From Sternotherus odoratus (taxonomy: Eukaryota > Chordata > Testudines > Kinosternidae), in assembly GCA_032164245.1 (NCBI GenBank), contig JAVMKO010000010.1:33492189-33556188 (forward strand): a stretch of DNA of 64,000 nt, given 5' to 3'. The position numbers were made by a program, and so were the translations under genes. Under the pieces are notes generated by a model, which saw only the letters and a list, made by a program, of their open reading frames with translations, was not told the DNA's origin and did no database searches. Below, piece after piece: positions 1 through 63,080 of this stretch (positions are counted from its first letter, which is position 1; each line of letters opens with the position of its first letter).

Positions 1-531
1 CAAGTTACAAGCAACTGAAACCAGGGTCTTATATGGGATGCAGTGGGCACTCGTCCCGCAAGGCGAGCTGCCAGCCTGACCTGGGGCCAATGAAAATCCA
101 CAAGAACAAAGAAGGGGAACAGCTATCCCAGTGCCAGTCCTTGGCATTGACATGACACTAGGGGGCGCCCCTTCGCTAGGGTTTGGGGGATAAGCACAGA
201 GCAACCGTCTAATCCCTTCTAATGACACATGGCCATTAATAATCATTAGCCTGAGTCTGCTCTGATGTGGAGGGTTCAGACCCTGGAGCCTGGGGCTGAC
301 GATGCAGCTCAAGATGCATCCCTGGTCAATAAAACTTCTTCTAAACCACATGGAGTGCAGGAAGCTGCGTCAAAAGGACCCTGGCACCAGGGCTCCTGAT
401 GCAGGGACAGGATTTATTTCTGGCCAGCCGCACTGCAGGCTGCGCCTGGCAGCGCAAGCAGCAGAGTCAGAGGAGCCGGTCCAGATTTCTGTTACCTACC
501 GATCAGTTACCCCTCCAGAAACCCCCTTCCA

Positions 532-1117
532 CCATCTCCAACCCACCCCTTACCCACCTGCCCCCAGGCCCTCGCCCCACGTCAAATCCACCCCTTACCC
601 CTCTGCCCCATAGACCTCCATCCCACGTCCAACCCACCTCTTACTCCCCTGCCCCCATCCAACCCACCCCTTACTCACCTGCTCCGATACCCTTGCCCCA
701 CATCAAACCCATCCCTTACTCCTCTGCCCCCAGACCCCTACCCCCAAATCCAACTAAGCCCTTACCCCTCTGCCCCCAAGACCTCTGCCTTTACCTCTAA
801 CCCATTCCTTACCTCTCTGCCCCACAGACAACCCATACCTTACCCCTCAGCCTCCCCAGACTACCCCCCATCCAATCCACCCCTTACCTTTCTGCCCCCA
901 TGTCCACCCTGTCCTTTACTCTCTGCACCCCACCAGACCCTGACCCTATGTTCAACCCATCCCTTATCCCTCTGCCCCAGGCCCTGCCCCTACATGTACT
1001 TCATCTCAGACCCCTGTCCCCACATTCAACCCATCCCTTACCCCCCAGACCCCCGCACCCATGTCCATCCCATCCCTTCCCCCCCCAACCCTCGCCCCTC
1101 ATTTCCAACCCATCAGA
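532..1117. repeat. C-rich degenerate minisatellite
   Basis: Repeated variants of CCAACCCATCCCTTACCCCT followed by CTGCCCCCAGACC and CCCCACAT recur about every 40-50 bases across roughly 585 bp. Copies are diverged and of uneven length. Open frames across it are Pro/Ser/Thr-rich artefacts. Confidence 0.85.
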
Positions 1118-1439
1118 GCAGGGATGCTGGGTAAAATTATATCTACAAACATACAAGTATCACTGTTCACAGCAGATTTGCTAGCATAGCAGTCATGGCA
1201 GCCAGCAGCAGCACAGAAGGAAGGGTGGCAATGGGGCGCTAATTCTCCTGCGAAAAGTGATACTGACAAAGTTTCTTCATGCCGTCCCAGGATTAAACAC
1301 TGACCGTTTTAAACAGTAACGTTTCCGCTTTTAACAATTATTGGATAAGAATGTGTTTGTCTTAGTTTAACATTGGTGAGAAATGGTCACTTCATTTTAA
1401 ACAATCGGATTATACATTTAGTATTTAAAATAGCGCGGA

Positions 1440-1538
1440 ATATAAAAAATGCAGTTTTGATTGATAAGGGGGTTCTCACTCAGAGGCTTGCTGTGTGAAA
1501 GGGGTCGCCAATACAATACGTTGGAGTACCACTGCTCA
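1440..1538 (+). mobile_element. End of hAT-like DNA element
   Basis: The segment with CTCACTCAGAGGCTTGCTGTG and GAAAGGGGTCGCCAATAC, closing near TACCACTG, resembles the terminal part of an abundant reptilian hAT-like element whose end reads GTTTGAGAACCACTG. The terminus here is diverged. The assignment is from memory of the family. Confidence 0.5.
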
Positions 1539-4085
1539 ATGATACACAGCTTGCCACCTGAAATGCGGTGACCTAGACAATTTAACTTAACACTGGATTG
1601 GAAACAATAAAAGAAATTGATTCATAAAAGCAAGGATTTTAAATGAGTACAAATACGACCTAAAAGTCAGAAATGGTTACACGAGCAATAAAGAGACAAC
1701 GCTTCCCAGTGCCTAACTTAAACTATACCTGAGTGAAAGTGAAGTCCTCACCACTTCTTTCCAACATCACTGTAGGCCACACTTTTTAGGCCAGGGCCCC
1801 TCCCCCAAAGTTCAACAGCTATTTCTTTTGTCTTTGGTGCAAAGGGGGAGGTGGACGGGGAGAGTAATCCCCTGGCGTGTTTGTCCCTCATTTTATAGTT
1901 CGTCCCCCATCATACAGTTCTATCCAGCTGAGCAGGAGCCATGGCATCCAGGGAGGAGAGATGCTTCCTGCTGTTTTCTTTCACCTGTGTGCCACGGTAC
2001 AGATTTTTTTGGTCTCCTTTCTTTTCTCTCCCTGTCTCAGGACTCTGCTTACAAGTTATATGCCAGCTGAGAGAGAACCACACATCCATTTGTTTGAGAC
2101 CTGCTTGACCAGTTGTGCCTAATCAGGGCTCCATGAGTTTGATCATTTCCCTTAACATTATGCAGGGGGGATTTCATAACTTTACACACAAGGTTGCTCC
2201 ACACTTTCACCATATTAGTGACCAGTGAGTTGTTAGTTTTCAGATGATGCTGTACAAAGCTAGTTTGGTACAATGATTATCACAATAGTATGTAGGGTGT
2301 GAATACAGAAGTGCATTTGGTCACCGTGGTATATTAGCACCATGGTCTCTCCAGTCCATTGGTGGGGATGGAGATTTTGTGGACCAGTGTCCCCTGGAAC
2401 TAGCTCAGATTTGATTTAGTTTTTTCACCTAGAAATTACCTGAGATCTGGATGGCCAGCTACCTGGCCAGATCCTCTTCCAGCCTACACAGCCCTTCCTG
2501 CCTTGCCCACGTCATGTCTCCGCCTCTGCTCGACCACGACCATTCCTGCAGCCCCATCTGCTTGGCCCCCTACCTGACACCTGTCTAAGAGGGACAGTGC
2601 GGAAGGATCCCGATCTGGGTTCTGCCCGCCATATCTGTTATCACAGAGTCACAGAGTCTGATCTATGCCCCAGTCTGTCACCAGTCTCCTGGGCTTGACC
2701 CACATGATTCCACCATGGCAGGCTGGTGGCCTCCAAGACTGGGCCTTCAGCACCAGCGTTCTCTGCCTCTCCATGGCTCCCTGCAGCGAATCCAGCCAAG
2801 CAGACCCCTGGGGGAAGTGTGTACGGCCCCCCCTTCAGGGGGTAATATATTCTCAGGGGGTATTTACAGCAACACAGGAAGAATTTTTCAAGACATGGGA
2901 ACCATTTATCAGCCTCCTGGCTGTAGCATCTGATGGCCCTTGGGTTAGCACAGAGAGGCAGAAGTTAATCCACAGTCCAGCCTGGTCAAACCAGTGCCAT
3001 GATGGGCCATCCAAGCTGCGATGGACTCCAGGTCTGGCTCGCTCTCTCTGTTCTCCCCTTTGTCTTCCAACTCCAGGACCCCTTTCTTGGGGGCTGAAAT
3101 CCCTGGGGCATGGCCATGTGAGTCCTGCCAAGCACTGCTCCCTGGCACCCTGGGATATTTAACAGATGGGAAATGCCACCCTGGTGCGTGAAGAGCCAGG
3201 CCTGGCACCCCATCCTGTTCATAACACGCACATCCGGAACAGGAACAGACGAGAAGCGTTAACTGTTCTGGCGTGAGGCAGCCATGTTGTGTCCAAGGAG
3301 GGCATAAGTCCCAGTCTCCACGGCCATAAAACTCTAGCCACAGCAATACAGTGGCTAAGGAATGCAAGGAGATGGAGAAGCAATTTCTAGCATATTTGTC
3401 AGTCCTGCTGAGCCCAACCCAGTGCATGGCAGAAATCTCCCCCTACCCTGCCATCCTGTTTGCATCATGGTAATAGTGTGGGGAAGAACACAACTAGAGA
3501 CCTACTTTTTGGATGAGAGCCCACCGCTGATTGGCCCAGTTTTGCATGCACAGCTCTTTATGACCCTGCACACGCTGTCCTCATACAGGTAGGAGCTGGT
3601 TGGACCCAGGCTGCCAGATGACTGGCTCCCAGTTTGCAGCGTGCTCTTTGCATGTGAAAACTCAAGGATTGTGCATACACAAAACTCTGCATGCTCAGAC
3701 ACGCAGGCACAGGCTTAGAGGTGGGGCTGGGAAACTGGGCCAAAGTGTGGCCAGCTACATACACAGCGGATGAGTGGGTCATGCAAGCAGGAGCTGTTAC
3801 TGGCGAGCACCCAGGAGTTTAAAGAGACTCAGAGGAAACTAAGTAATGCCCTTGTCTCCACAACAGCCCCACAAGCCACTCCCCTGATCACGTGCCAAGA
3901 GAAGCACCACTGAGTTTCTTCCTCTTCAGGTTCCCTGTCCTCCTCCAGGGAGCCAGAGCCGCTAGGTACAGGAGAGGGATTTAATTGCCAAAGTCCAGGA
4001 AGTTCAGCATTCAGGCTGTCATACATGGGCAGCGCGTGGCTCCGGCATTGGAGGCGGCTGGTCCGAGCCCTGGAAACTCCCCCAA

Positions 4086-4420
4086 TGGCCTGCCCACACT
4101 GTGGCCCCGCCCCCTGCTCCACCTGAGGCCCCGCCTCCATTCAGCCGCTTCTCCCCAAGGCCCTGTCCACACTGCAGCTGCGCTCACTCTCAGCCCCCCC
4201 ATCCCTCCTCTCCTCCAACCCCTCCCCCCAAGGCTCCATCACTCGCCAAATTGCTCCACCCCTACCCCCACCCCCAAGACCTCAACTGCCCTCTTGCCAC
4301 ATCCCTCCTCTTCTCCCCCAGGTCCCCCTGCCTGCTGAATTGCTCCAACTCCCCAACCCCCGAGACCCCCCACCTGCTGCTAACCACATCCCTCCTCCAC
4401 CCAGGCGTCTGTGCAGCGGG
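4086..4420. repeat. C-rich low-complexity tract
   Basis: Imperfectly repeated phrases such as CCACATCCCTCCTC, TGCTGAATTGCTCC and CCCCCAAGACCTC suggest a decayed minisatellite of roughly 60-70 bp period. No coding signature. Confidence 0.55.
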
Positions 4421-5061
4421 GCGAGAACTGTGCCCCAGGGGAGGCTTAGCCTCCCCCGGCCTATTATACCTGCTAGGTTGCCATAGCAATGGGAACGGTG
4501 TCCCTTGCATGGCCTTGCTCCAGGGGGGCTCCTTACCCAGCACTGGGCTCCGGCACCTGCTCCTAGGTGACGACTCTGTTTGCTAAGGGGGGTTAACGCA
4601 GCAGGGCAGCAGCTGGCAGGGAGCGGGGGAGACTCAGTCAGCGCCCAGAGCGGGACCGCTTGGGGTCTGGGTCGCTTAGTCACCAAAGCAGCCAACACCT
4701 TCCTCAGCAGTATGGACCGGAGCATCCTCACCCCCCCAGGAACGGAACAACGGGCCAGGCCAAGGTCAGACACCCAATTCACTGCACTTCACCGGGGACC
4801 AAGAGTGCTTGGAATCGGCCCCATGGCCCAGACTCAGCACTGGGAGTGTGCCAGCCCCAGCTGCTGGGGAGGGGGAGAGCTGGCCAGTCCAAGCAGCGCA
4901 CCCCCTGAGTGCCCACATGCTGACCCCTGGCCACAGTGCCAGCTATCAGGGAAACGTTGTAGTGACGTTGATGGGACAGCCCAGCCTGTGGGCATTTGGC
5001 TGGGCTCCAGCTCAGCTCAGCTCCCTTTGACCTCCAAGCCATAAGGTCCTGTTCCAGGAGT

Positions 5062-5215
5062 TCTCACACTGGAGGTTGAGACCCTTCGGGTGGGGGGAGG
5101 GGGGGCCACAAGATTATTACATTGGGGGGGGGGGGTCACAAGCTGTCAAACTCCACCCCCAACCCCACTTTGCCTCACCGGAACAAAAAATTTGAGACCC
5201 GCTATGTTAGACCCT
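5062..5215 (+). mobile_element. hAT-like element relic
   Basis: AGTTCTCACACTGGAGGTTG, then GATTATTACATTGGGGGG, GTCACAAGCTGTCAAACTCC and CCCCACTTTGCCTC, match the order of an abundant turtle element that begins GGTTCTCAAACTG. The 3' part is missing. Confidence 0.5.
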
Positions 5216-5554
5216 TCGGGCTGAATGAAAGCAGCTCGCCTCACGCTGGTGACCATGAGCAATTACAGCGTGATTCTGGGGGAACATGCAGAAAGGCCAA
5301 GAGTGGTCTTGGCAGGACTGGCTATCGAGGATCTCGGAGAACCTTGACTCCACTCGTTAGCAGAAGCTCTGCGATGAAGCACTTCCCTTTGGTAGCCCAG
5401 CTGGGACAAAACAGGCAGACTGGGGCTCGTCAGCTGGCAGGGAGGGTTTGCTACCCATCTGAAGGGCCATGGCAGATGCAGGGCCTTTCTTTTCAGAGTG
5501 ATGCACTAACCAATGTGGACCTCAGTGCCCCCTGACCCTGTCCTCAGACGGTGC

Positions 5555-5850
5555 TCGGGGGGGGGGGGAAGCCCCAGCACCCACACCCCCCACTGTCGCC
5601 CCAGGACCGGAGGAGCTTTCAATATCTGCTGTAGCCTCAGGGTTTGGGGAGATCTCAATCCGTGCTGCAACCTGGGGTGGGGGGAGGGGAGGCCAGCACT
5701 TATATAATATTGGGGCCACAGTGGGGGGGGGGGCAAAATAGCAGAGCACTGGGTGGAACGGGGGAGGCCCTGGAAAGGGTTGGGCTGAAGCGAGAAAGGG
5801 TGGAATGGGGGGGGGGGGGGCAGACCATAGGCAGAAGGGATGTGGGGGGG
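5555..5850. repeat. G-run low-complexity DNA
   Basis: At least five runs of eight or more G (near 5557, 5726, 5808, 5846 and neighbours) separated by purine-rich sequence. It could fold as G-quadruplex DNA and is also prone to assembly error. Confidence 0.6.
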
Positions 5851-7105
5851 GGGGGAGGGGCGCACTGGCTTTGTCAGGAAACCATAATCTGCCGCTGCAC
5901 ATGGCTGTGGCTGGGAGTTGCACCAGGGGGCAGAAGGGCCTTGGTGCCACCTAAGGGCTGCTCTGAGAGTTGTTACACGCTGGGGTGCCTGCTGGTCCCC
6001 TAGGCCATGACAGGCCCTAGCAGAAACCCTGCTGCACCTGACCGCTCCCTGTGCAGCCTCCGAAATGCTATGGCAGATCCTGGCTCAGACTGCGCCTGGC
6101 TGGGTGGGCAGAAGCCATTTCCCTGGACCCCCACGGGATTTTTGCCCCAAAGCGTCTGTCTGGCCATTCTCCCTCAAGGAAGGGCCGGCGATTACAGCAG
6201 CCTGCAGGCACCCAGGGTGGAGCCCTGGCCTGACCCCCTTGTACTGCAAGGACCCATCACCACCCCCAGGCTCCTGCTGCCTGATGAATGTGTTATCAGT
6301 TCCCCACAGACCTCCCTGGATTCCTTCTTCCCTGCCCCTTGCTCATTGCCTGCAGCTCTGCGCCTCCGCTCTCTGCCATCCGAGCAGCTTCCGCTCCTGG
6401 GAGGGTGTGGAGCTGGGGCGGGGAGGTTGACTCATCCCAGAGGCAGTGAGGTCAGCCGCTCTTCACGGCAATCACAGCAAACCCACCCGCTAGCTGTTGC
6501 CTTGATTGTGGAGAGCACGGAGTGCCCCCCCCCCCTTTATGGCACGCCCAAAGCCAGGTTTGTTATTGTAGGGTTGCTGAGGTCTTGCCCTGATTTCATG
6601 CTACAAGAAGACTAGAAGCGTGTGCTGAGGGCAAATGCCACCTTAACGAGGACAATGCAAGAGAACGGGCAGGCTTTGAGTTGGCACCATCTCCGAATGG
6701 GTATTTTGTGAGCACAGTGCCCAGCCGCCAGAAAGCACCTGAGACCAGCAGCTGACGCAGCTCCAGGGACTGGCTTGGCCAAAACGCTACGCTCTGGGGC
6801 TGGCTGTGACGGCTCAGCTTCTCTTGAATGGCCTGGCTGGTGACCCTTATGCTGCTGGGGCACCTGGCACCGGAGCCCCCCCAGGGAAGGCCAGGACAGT
6901 AGCACAGCCCACCCAGTATCAGCTGGTAAATCCAGGTGCTGGTGTCAGGAGCAATATTTGCATATTGGCCCAGGCTATAGCTTGTGTCTCAACAGTGCCA
7001 TCTATTGGGGTCCCCTGCAGTGACACCTCCAGACTTCCACCAGAAAACAAAGGGAACCACCAGTCTCCACAGCTGGGGCGTTCTGTGGCATGGCCCTGCA
7101 CATCC

Positions 7106-7230
7106 AGGGTACGTCTACACTGCAGTTCAAAACTCGGGGCTGGCCCGTGCCAGCTGACTCGGGCTCGAGGGGCTCAGGCTAAGGGGCTGGTTCATTGCAG
7201 TGGAGACCTTCAGGCTGTGGAGGCCCCCCC
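7106..7230. mobile_element. Small terminal-inverted-repeat element relic
   Basis: Begins GTACGTCTACACTGCAGT and ends near CATTGCAGTGGAGACC, an imperfect inverted repeat of the GTCTACACTGCA type also seen (diverged) at the ends of 8172-8464. No target duplication could be fixed. Confidence 0.5.
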
Positions 7231-7254
7231 ATTCTGCAGGGGTGGCTGGCGTTC

Positions 7255-7610
7255 CTAGAGGGATGAGCTTGCATTTGGCCCTGTTGAGACACAATTGTGT
7301 CCAGCTTTCTGGGCTCAGTAGACCTGGCCTGTTCTTGCTGTTATTTATCACCTAACCTACCTCGGCATCAGCTGCCCCCTTTGCCAGCAATGAGCTGGTG
7401 TTTCCTTCCAGATCATCGATGAAGCTATTGAATAGCACTGGGCTGAGAACACATCCCTTGGGCGGGGGCACCAGAAACAGCCCAGCTGATTCTCCATTGA
7501 GCACATTTGAAGAGCTCTCGTCTGGCTTTTATTCAGGGTAACATGGGCTACAATGTTTGGAGCCAGCTGCTTCAGCAGGTAGTCGTGAATGCTCGGTCCC
7601 GCAACCTGTA
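7255..7610 (-). mobile_element. Old CR1-type LINE fragment
   Basis: On the plus strand it reads like antisense CR1: GAGCTTGCATTTGGCCCTGT, then ATCATCGATGAAGCTATTGA and ATAGCACTGGGCTGAGAACA, corresponding to the region of clearer copies at 45290-45490. It is strongly diverged. Confidence 0.55.
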
Positions 7611-8088
7611 ATTGTTCCTGGACAGTAAGTGCAGAAGGACACAGGCCCAGTGGGAGGCCAGGTGATGGGGGCCCAGCTGTCCCTGTGGGTTCATGATGAT
7701 AGAGGTGGGTGTGCCCCTGGCCACATGGACTCTGCCCGGTCCTTGCAGCGCAGGTAGATGAATGCTTGTGGTCAGAACCAATCGGCTTTGCTGCGCGCTG
7801 TACCAGTGATGAGCAAGCTGCCCATCTTGGCTGTGTATCTATCGGAGCATGGCCCATTAGCCAGACAGCTTCACTGCCATTCACCAGCCTCCCACACCGG
7901 AAGCCACTAGCCGAAGGGATCGGGGAGGAAGAGCCTGGAGAGCATGGTGGGGGCTAAAGCATTGCACTGTGGGGAGTGGCTGTAGGATCAGTGCAACACC
8001 CAGGAGACCCCTGATGTGCCCAGCACTGGGATCTGCCAGCCAAGGACTGCCCTGCCCATGAGACAGGCCAGAAACCCCCTTGCAGCTC

Positions 8089-9059
8089 TGTGACAGAATG
8101 GGAATGTTCTTAATATTTCCTCTGGATAGTGTGTGTGCCTCAGTTTCCCCTATGCATGTCTTAAGTGTCTAGGGGGGGTACGTCTTCACTACCCGCCAGA
8201 TCAGCGAGTAGCAATTGAGCTTTTAGCGATCGATTTCTCACATCTCATTAAGACGTGAGAAATCGATCGCCAGCAGCGCCCCCGTTGACTCCGTAACGCC
8301 AGCTTGTCACGAGGCACAAGCTGGAGTTGACAGGGGAGCACACCGCCGCCATGAGGACGGCAGGTAAGTCGCTGAAGTTACGCCAACTTCAGCTACGTTA
8401 TTCACGTAGCTGAAGTTGCATATCTTCAGTCGATCCCCCCCCTCCCCCTTGTGTAGACCAGCCCTAGGTGGTGGGCTAAGGGCTGATAGTGTTGCAGAAC
8501 AGAGAGACAGTGTACGTAAGTAGCCAACGCCCTGTCTTGGGCCTGGCCCTTCCCCCTGTCTGCAAGGTGTTAGGTAAGGCTGAGAACAAAGGAGGTCAGG
8601 TGACCCCTGGTCCGGGAAAGGAGACAAAGGAAAAGCAGAGGAGGGGCTGGAGAGTGGGTTTCAGTCTTGATCTGGCTGGGGGCAGGCGAAGAGCTACAGC
8701 CAAAATGGACCCAACGGAGAGGTCGCGTTTGCTCTACCTACAATCCCTATCTTAGATCACCTTTCATCTAATAAACCTCTGTTTTACTGGCTGGCTGAGA
8801 GTCACATCTGACTGTGAAGTTGGGGTGCAGACCCACGGGTTTCCCCAGGACCCTGCCTGGGCGGGCTCGCTGGGAGCAGCACACAGAGGGGCAGAAGGTG
8901 CCGAATGCTCCGAGGTCAGACCCAGGAAGGTGGAAGCTATACCCTATGAAGCTCCTAGCCTTGGAGACAGGCTGTTCACAGAGAGGAAGCTTCCCCCCAG
9001 AGTCCTGACTGGCTTCATGGGGCGCAGTGCCAGAGCATCCCCCCGGGCACTCCGTGACA
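8089..9059 (+). mobile_element. Solo LTR, family A, copy 1 (interrupted)
   Basis: Starts TGTGACAG and ends ACTCCGTGACA. It is flanked by a perfect 5-bp duplication AGCTC (8084-8088 and 9060-9064). It contains the family block AATAAACCTCTGTTTTACTG (poly(A) signal region) and GGCTGGCTGAGAGTCACATC. It is interrupted by the hairpin element at 8172-8464. No internal retroviral or Gypsy genes are present, so this is a solo LTR. Confidence 0.9.
8172..8464. mobile_element. MITE with two long hairpins, nested in LTR copy 1
   Basis: Inserted at TA (TA at 8170-8171 and 8465-8466) inside the LTR. Ends are imperfect inverted repeats, GTACGTCTTCAC on the left and GTGTAGACCAGCCC on the right. Two perfect stems lie inside: 8226-8241 with 8255-8270 (16 bp, 13-nt loop) and 8384-8398 with 8404-8418 (15 bp, 5-nt loop). 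The TA target suggests a Tc1/mariner-type origin, but a longer duplication sharing CTAG cannot be excluded. Confidence 0.75.
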
Positions 9060-9241
9060 AGCTCCCAGACCCAGAGGCTGCAGTGGAGTGCGTTCCCTCT
9101 GGAGTTTACACCCAACTAGCTTCCCAGTGCACCTCCATCTGTGCCATCTTGACCCTGGCTGGAAGTGGGATGGGGAGGCCCATCTTGAGGAGGAACTGGA
9201 TGGGGGGGGGGTTCAGTGCTGCAAGGGATGGGGAGCAGGAC

Positions 9242-9935
9242 TGTAGTGGGGTGACCACCCGCTCTGGTTTGAAAGGGCTTAAAACAGACCAGGAATGGGT
9301 TGTGGCTGGGAGCAAGCTCCCAGGTTGATTGGGAGAATAGGCTCAGCTGGGTGGCCAGGCCCCAAACACTCTAGCAGGTCCTTATAAAAAGGCTGAGAGG
9401 CAGGAACCTGAGAAATACAGTCTCCTCTAGCTGCAAGGCAGACAGGCCTGGCTGCTGGGGAAGCTTAAGGCACCTAGAGTGGAGCAGGGCTGGGGCAAGG
9501 CAAGAAGAGCTGGGGGAGCTCTGGCTTAGAAACCCCCGGGCTGCAGGGCCTAGGGGAAGGCCCAGCAAAGGGTACTGGAGTTGCAGGGGGGAGCCCAGGG
9601 CTGCAGTGGCAGCAGGCCAACCTTCCTTGCGGGTGATGAGTGGCAATGATACTGCAGTCTGCCCCAGAGAATGGGGGTAAGTGGTGACTGGCAGTTGCCT
9701 AGACTGAGGCAAGGTGGGGATAGGGGGTGGGGGTTCCCCAGGGAAGGAGACCCTGAGACTGTGGGGGTACTGCAGGGGTGCAGCATCCCAGGTAAGAGGG
9801 CACCGGGGTCCAGGGAGGGGCACTGGACTGCAAGTGGGACTATGGCCTGCAGAGGGCACTCCGGGTGCTGGAGTGAGCTAATTCCCTGGACGAACCAGCA
9901 GGAGGTGCCACAGGGTGAGTCACCGCCTTCTTACA
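9242..9935 (+). mobile_element. Solo LTR, family B, copy 1
   Basis: Starts TGTAGTGGGGTGACCACCCG and ends CACCGCCTTCTTACA. The flanking 5-mers AGGAC and GGGAC differ by one base. It has a TATA-like TATAAAA at 9383-9389 and shares long blocks (GGAGCAGGGCTGGGGCAAGG, ACTGGCAGTTGCCTAGACTG) with the copies at 32969 and 52381. Confidence 0.85.
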
Positions 9936-10654
9936 GGGACCCTTAGGCCAGCAGATGCAAGGTGTCAGCCCCCCAACCTCCAGCCCTGAGAACCAGCTGG
10001 GGGCTGTGTCTGCAGAGGTCAGGCTGATGTGGTGAGGTGCTTCCATAGCAGCCAGCAGCTTGGGCCCTGGCTCTCCAGGGCAAATCGTGCACCAGATCCA
10101 CATACCTGTGGGTCTGTCCCCTGCTTGGGGATTACTCCTTAGCATGGACCTGGCTGGAGCCTGGCTCGGCCCAGGGTTGGAGTTCGCTCCTGCTCAACCC
10201 CACTAACAGGCTGTCTCGTGTCCACAGCTGGGTCTCCCGGCCAAGAGCCCGTCGGCTCCTCTCCATCCCCACAACTGGAACAGCTGGAGGAGCACGACCC
10301 TCGGTCCTGGGGAAGAGTATCCTCGAAGCAACGGGGCCGAGTGTGCACTGATGGTGAGACAGGCCCAGTGACCCAGGCCTTGCCACCTTCCAAAGGGAAG
10401 AGCCGGGAGCCTTCCATGTGGCCAGGTGATGCTGCAGGAATAAATCCCCCTCCCCGCCCCCACCAGTGTGGAGGACCAGACTGCCACGCAATGTCATGGG
10501 GGAGGGGCGGGGATGTGTTCCCCTGGGGGAGGGACAGTTACCTTCTCACAAGTGTCCCCTCCCAGCCCAGCTCCCCGGGAAGCCCCATCATTTGAGATCC
10601 CATGAACTGGAGCTGCCCGGGTGGACGCGAGCACCGCGTCTCGCAGGGAGGGTG

Positions 10655-11533
10655 GCTGACAGCTTTGTATGACTTTATTGGGTGCTGGTACGGCACACTC
10701 AGCATGTACATTTGGCCAAGGAGGGTGGCAGATTGTCCCGGACCGTGACCCAGCTCTGCTGTGAGCTGCGCCAGCCGGCTGCCTGTCCTGTCCCACGGAG
10801 TGGTCCTCCTCCAACAACCTCTTCCACGGTGAAACAGTCTCACAGTGGCAGCCCAGCAGGCTCGATCCGGCTCTTACCACCCCCTCTAATGCAAGGGGGG
10901 GAGGGGGCAGGAGCAGGCCCAGCACCCCCACCCCCGCTCTTATTGCTGCTGTGGAAAAAAGTGTTAGGAATTCTCTGTGATCTGTGGTGTGGGTGGCGAG
11001 TCAAGGCATATACAACGGGCACATCCCCTTGGCTCCTTCACACTGCCTGTGGGCAGCCCAGCGCTGCCAGGGGCCTCGGCACTTCCTAAAAGGGGCCACT
11101 TACCTGCCTTAGCAATAAATTATCTCCCAATTCCCCCCTTGGTCCTTGGGACTCCACCAGGCCCCTGTTCTTTTCCCAGCCCTGGCAATGGGAAATGTGG
11201 GAGCCAGCTGGGCCAGGCCAGCGGGCAGGAGGAGACCGGCGAGGGGGCGATGGACACAGTGGTAGTCGGACCTGGCCCTTTCCATGGGGTATGTACACAA
11301 GCCGGTCCCGGAGAAGCGGCGCGTCCCCTGGGGGTTGGGAAGCGGCCAACTGTAGTGTCAAGAAGCCAGAGCGCAGCTAGTGGTCCGGCCACTCCCAGCG
11401 CCGGGCCCAGAGCCAGCTGTACCAGTGAGTCCGTACTTTGGCCAGCTGTCCGGAGCCCTTCCCTGGCTCTGCCCCAGCCAGGACGGATGGTGCGTGTCAG
11501 GCCCAAGCTGGGCGCTCCCTGCTGCGCAGCAGG
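10655..11533 (-). other. SHF: SHF 3' untranslated region (inferred)
   Basis: The sequence after the TAG is open to transcription and ends soon after the only canonical AATAAA I see on this strand. The 3' limit (about 10655) is an estimate, set roughly 20 nt beyond the signal. The strand contains C-rich and G-rich stretches but no coding sequence or recognisable repeat. Confidence 0.6.
10674..10679 (-). terminator. SHF polyadenylation signal AATAAA
   Basis: The plus strand reads TTTATT, so the minus strand reads AATAAA within CCCAATAAAGTC, 855 nt beyond the stop codon. No closer canonical hexamer is present on the minus strand. A 3'-end sequencing read or EST ending near 10650-10660 would confirm it. 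Confidence 0.65.
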
Positions 11534-62810
<51,277 letters not shown>

Positions 62811-62894
62811 GCTGCCCACGCACTGCGGGGCTCCCCCGGGCCCGGGCCCGGGCCCGGCGCGCTCCGAGCCGGCCGCGGCTCCGCTCAGCAGCAT
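62811..62894 (-). other. SHF: In-frame upstream ATG region of SHF
   Basis: An ATG at 62892-62894 is in frame with MARWL and would add 28 residues beginning MLLSGAAAGSERAG. Its context is weak and the extension is low-complexity, so I treat it as 5' UTR. A longer isoform remains possible. Confidence 0.4.
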
Positions 62895-63080
62895 CGGGAC
62901 GGGCGGACTGAGAGCGCCGAGGCGGCGGAGCCCGGAGCCCGGCGCCGGCCGGGGAGGGGGGAAGAGCGGGGGAGGCGGCCAAGGGGAGGCGGCCAGTGCC
63001 ACCTGCCGGAGCCGTGGCGCCTGCTGCACCGACCTGCGCTGCGCCCCGGTATCACGCACAGCCCTTCCTGGGTCCCCGGG

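Larger units (their letters stand above)
1..10654. other. Downstream flank of SHF, no gene recognised
   Basis: Six-frame open stretches are short or arise from low-complexity DNA. Contents recognised are a C-rich minisatellite (532-1117), the end of a hAT-like element (1440-1538), a C-rich block (4086-4420), a second hAT-like relic (5062-5215), G-run DNA (5555-5850), a MITE relic (7106-7230), a CR1-like relic (7255-7610), a family A LTR with nested hairpin element (8089-9059) and a family B LTR (9242-9935). The intervals 1545-4080, 5860-7100 and 9936-10650 show no feature I can support. Confidence 0.6.

Noticed and set aside
6007..6615. 202-residue plus-strand open frame
   Set aside because: No recognisable domain, splice context or codon pattern. 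Consistent with a chance frame in GC-rich DNA.
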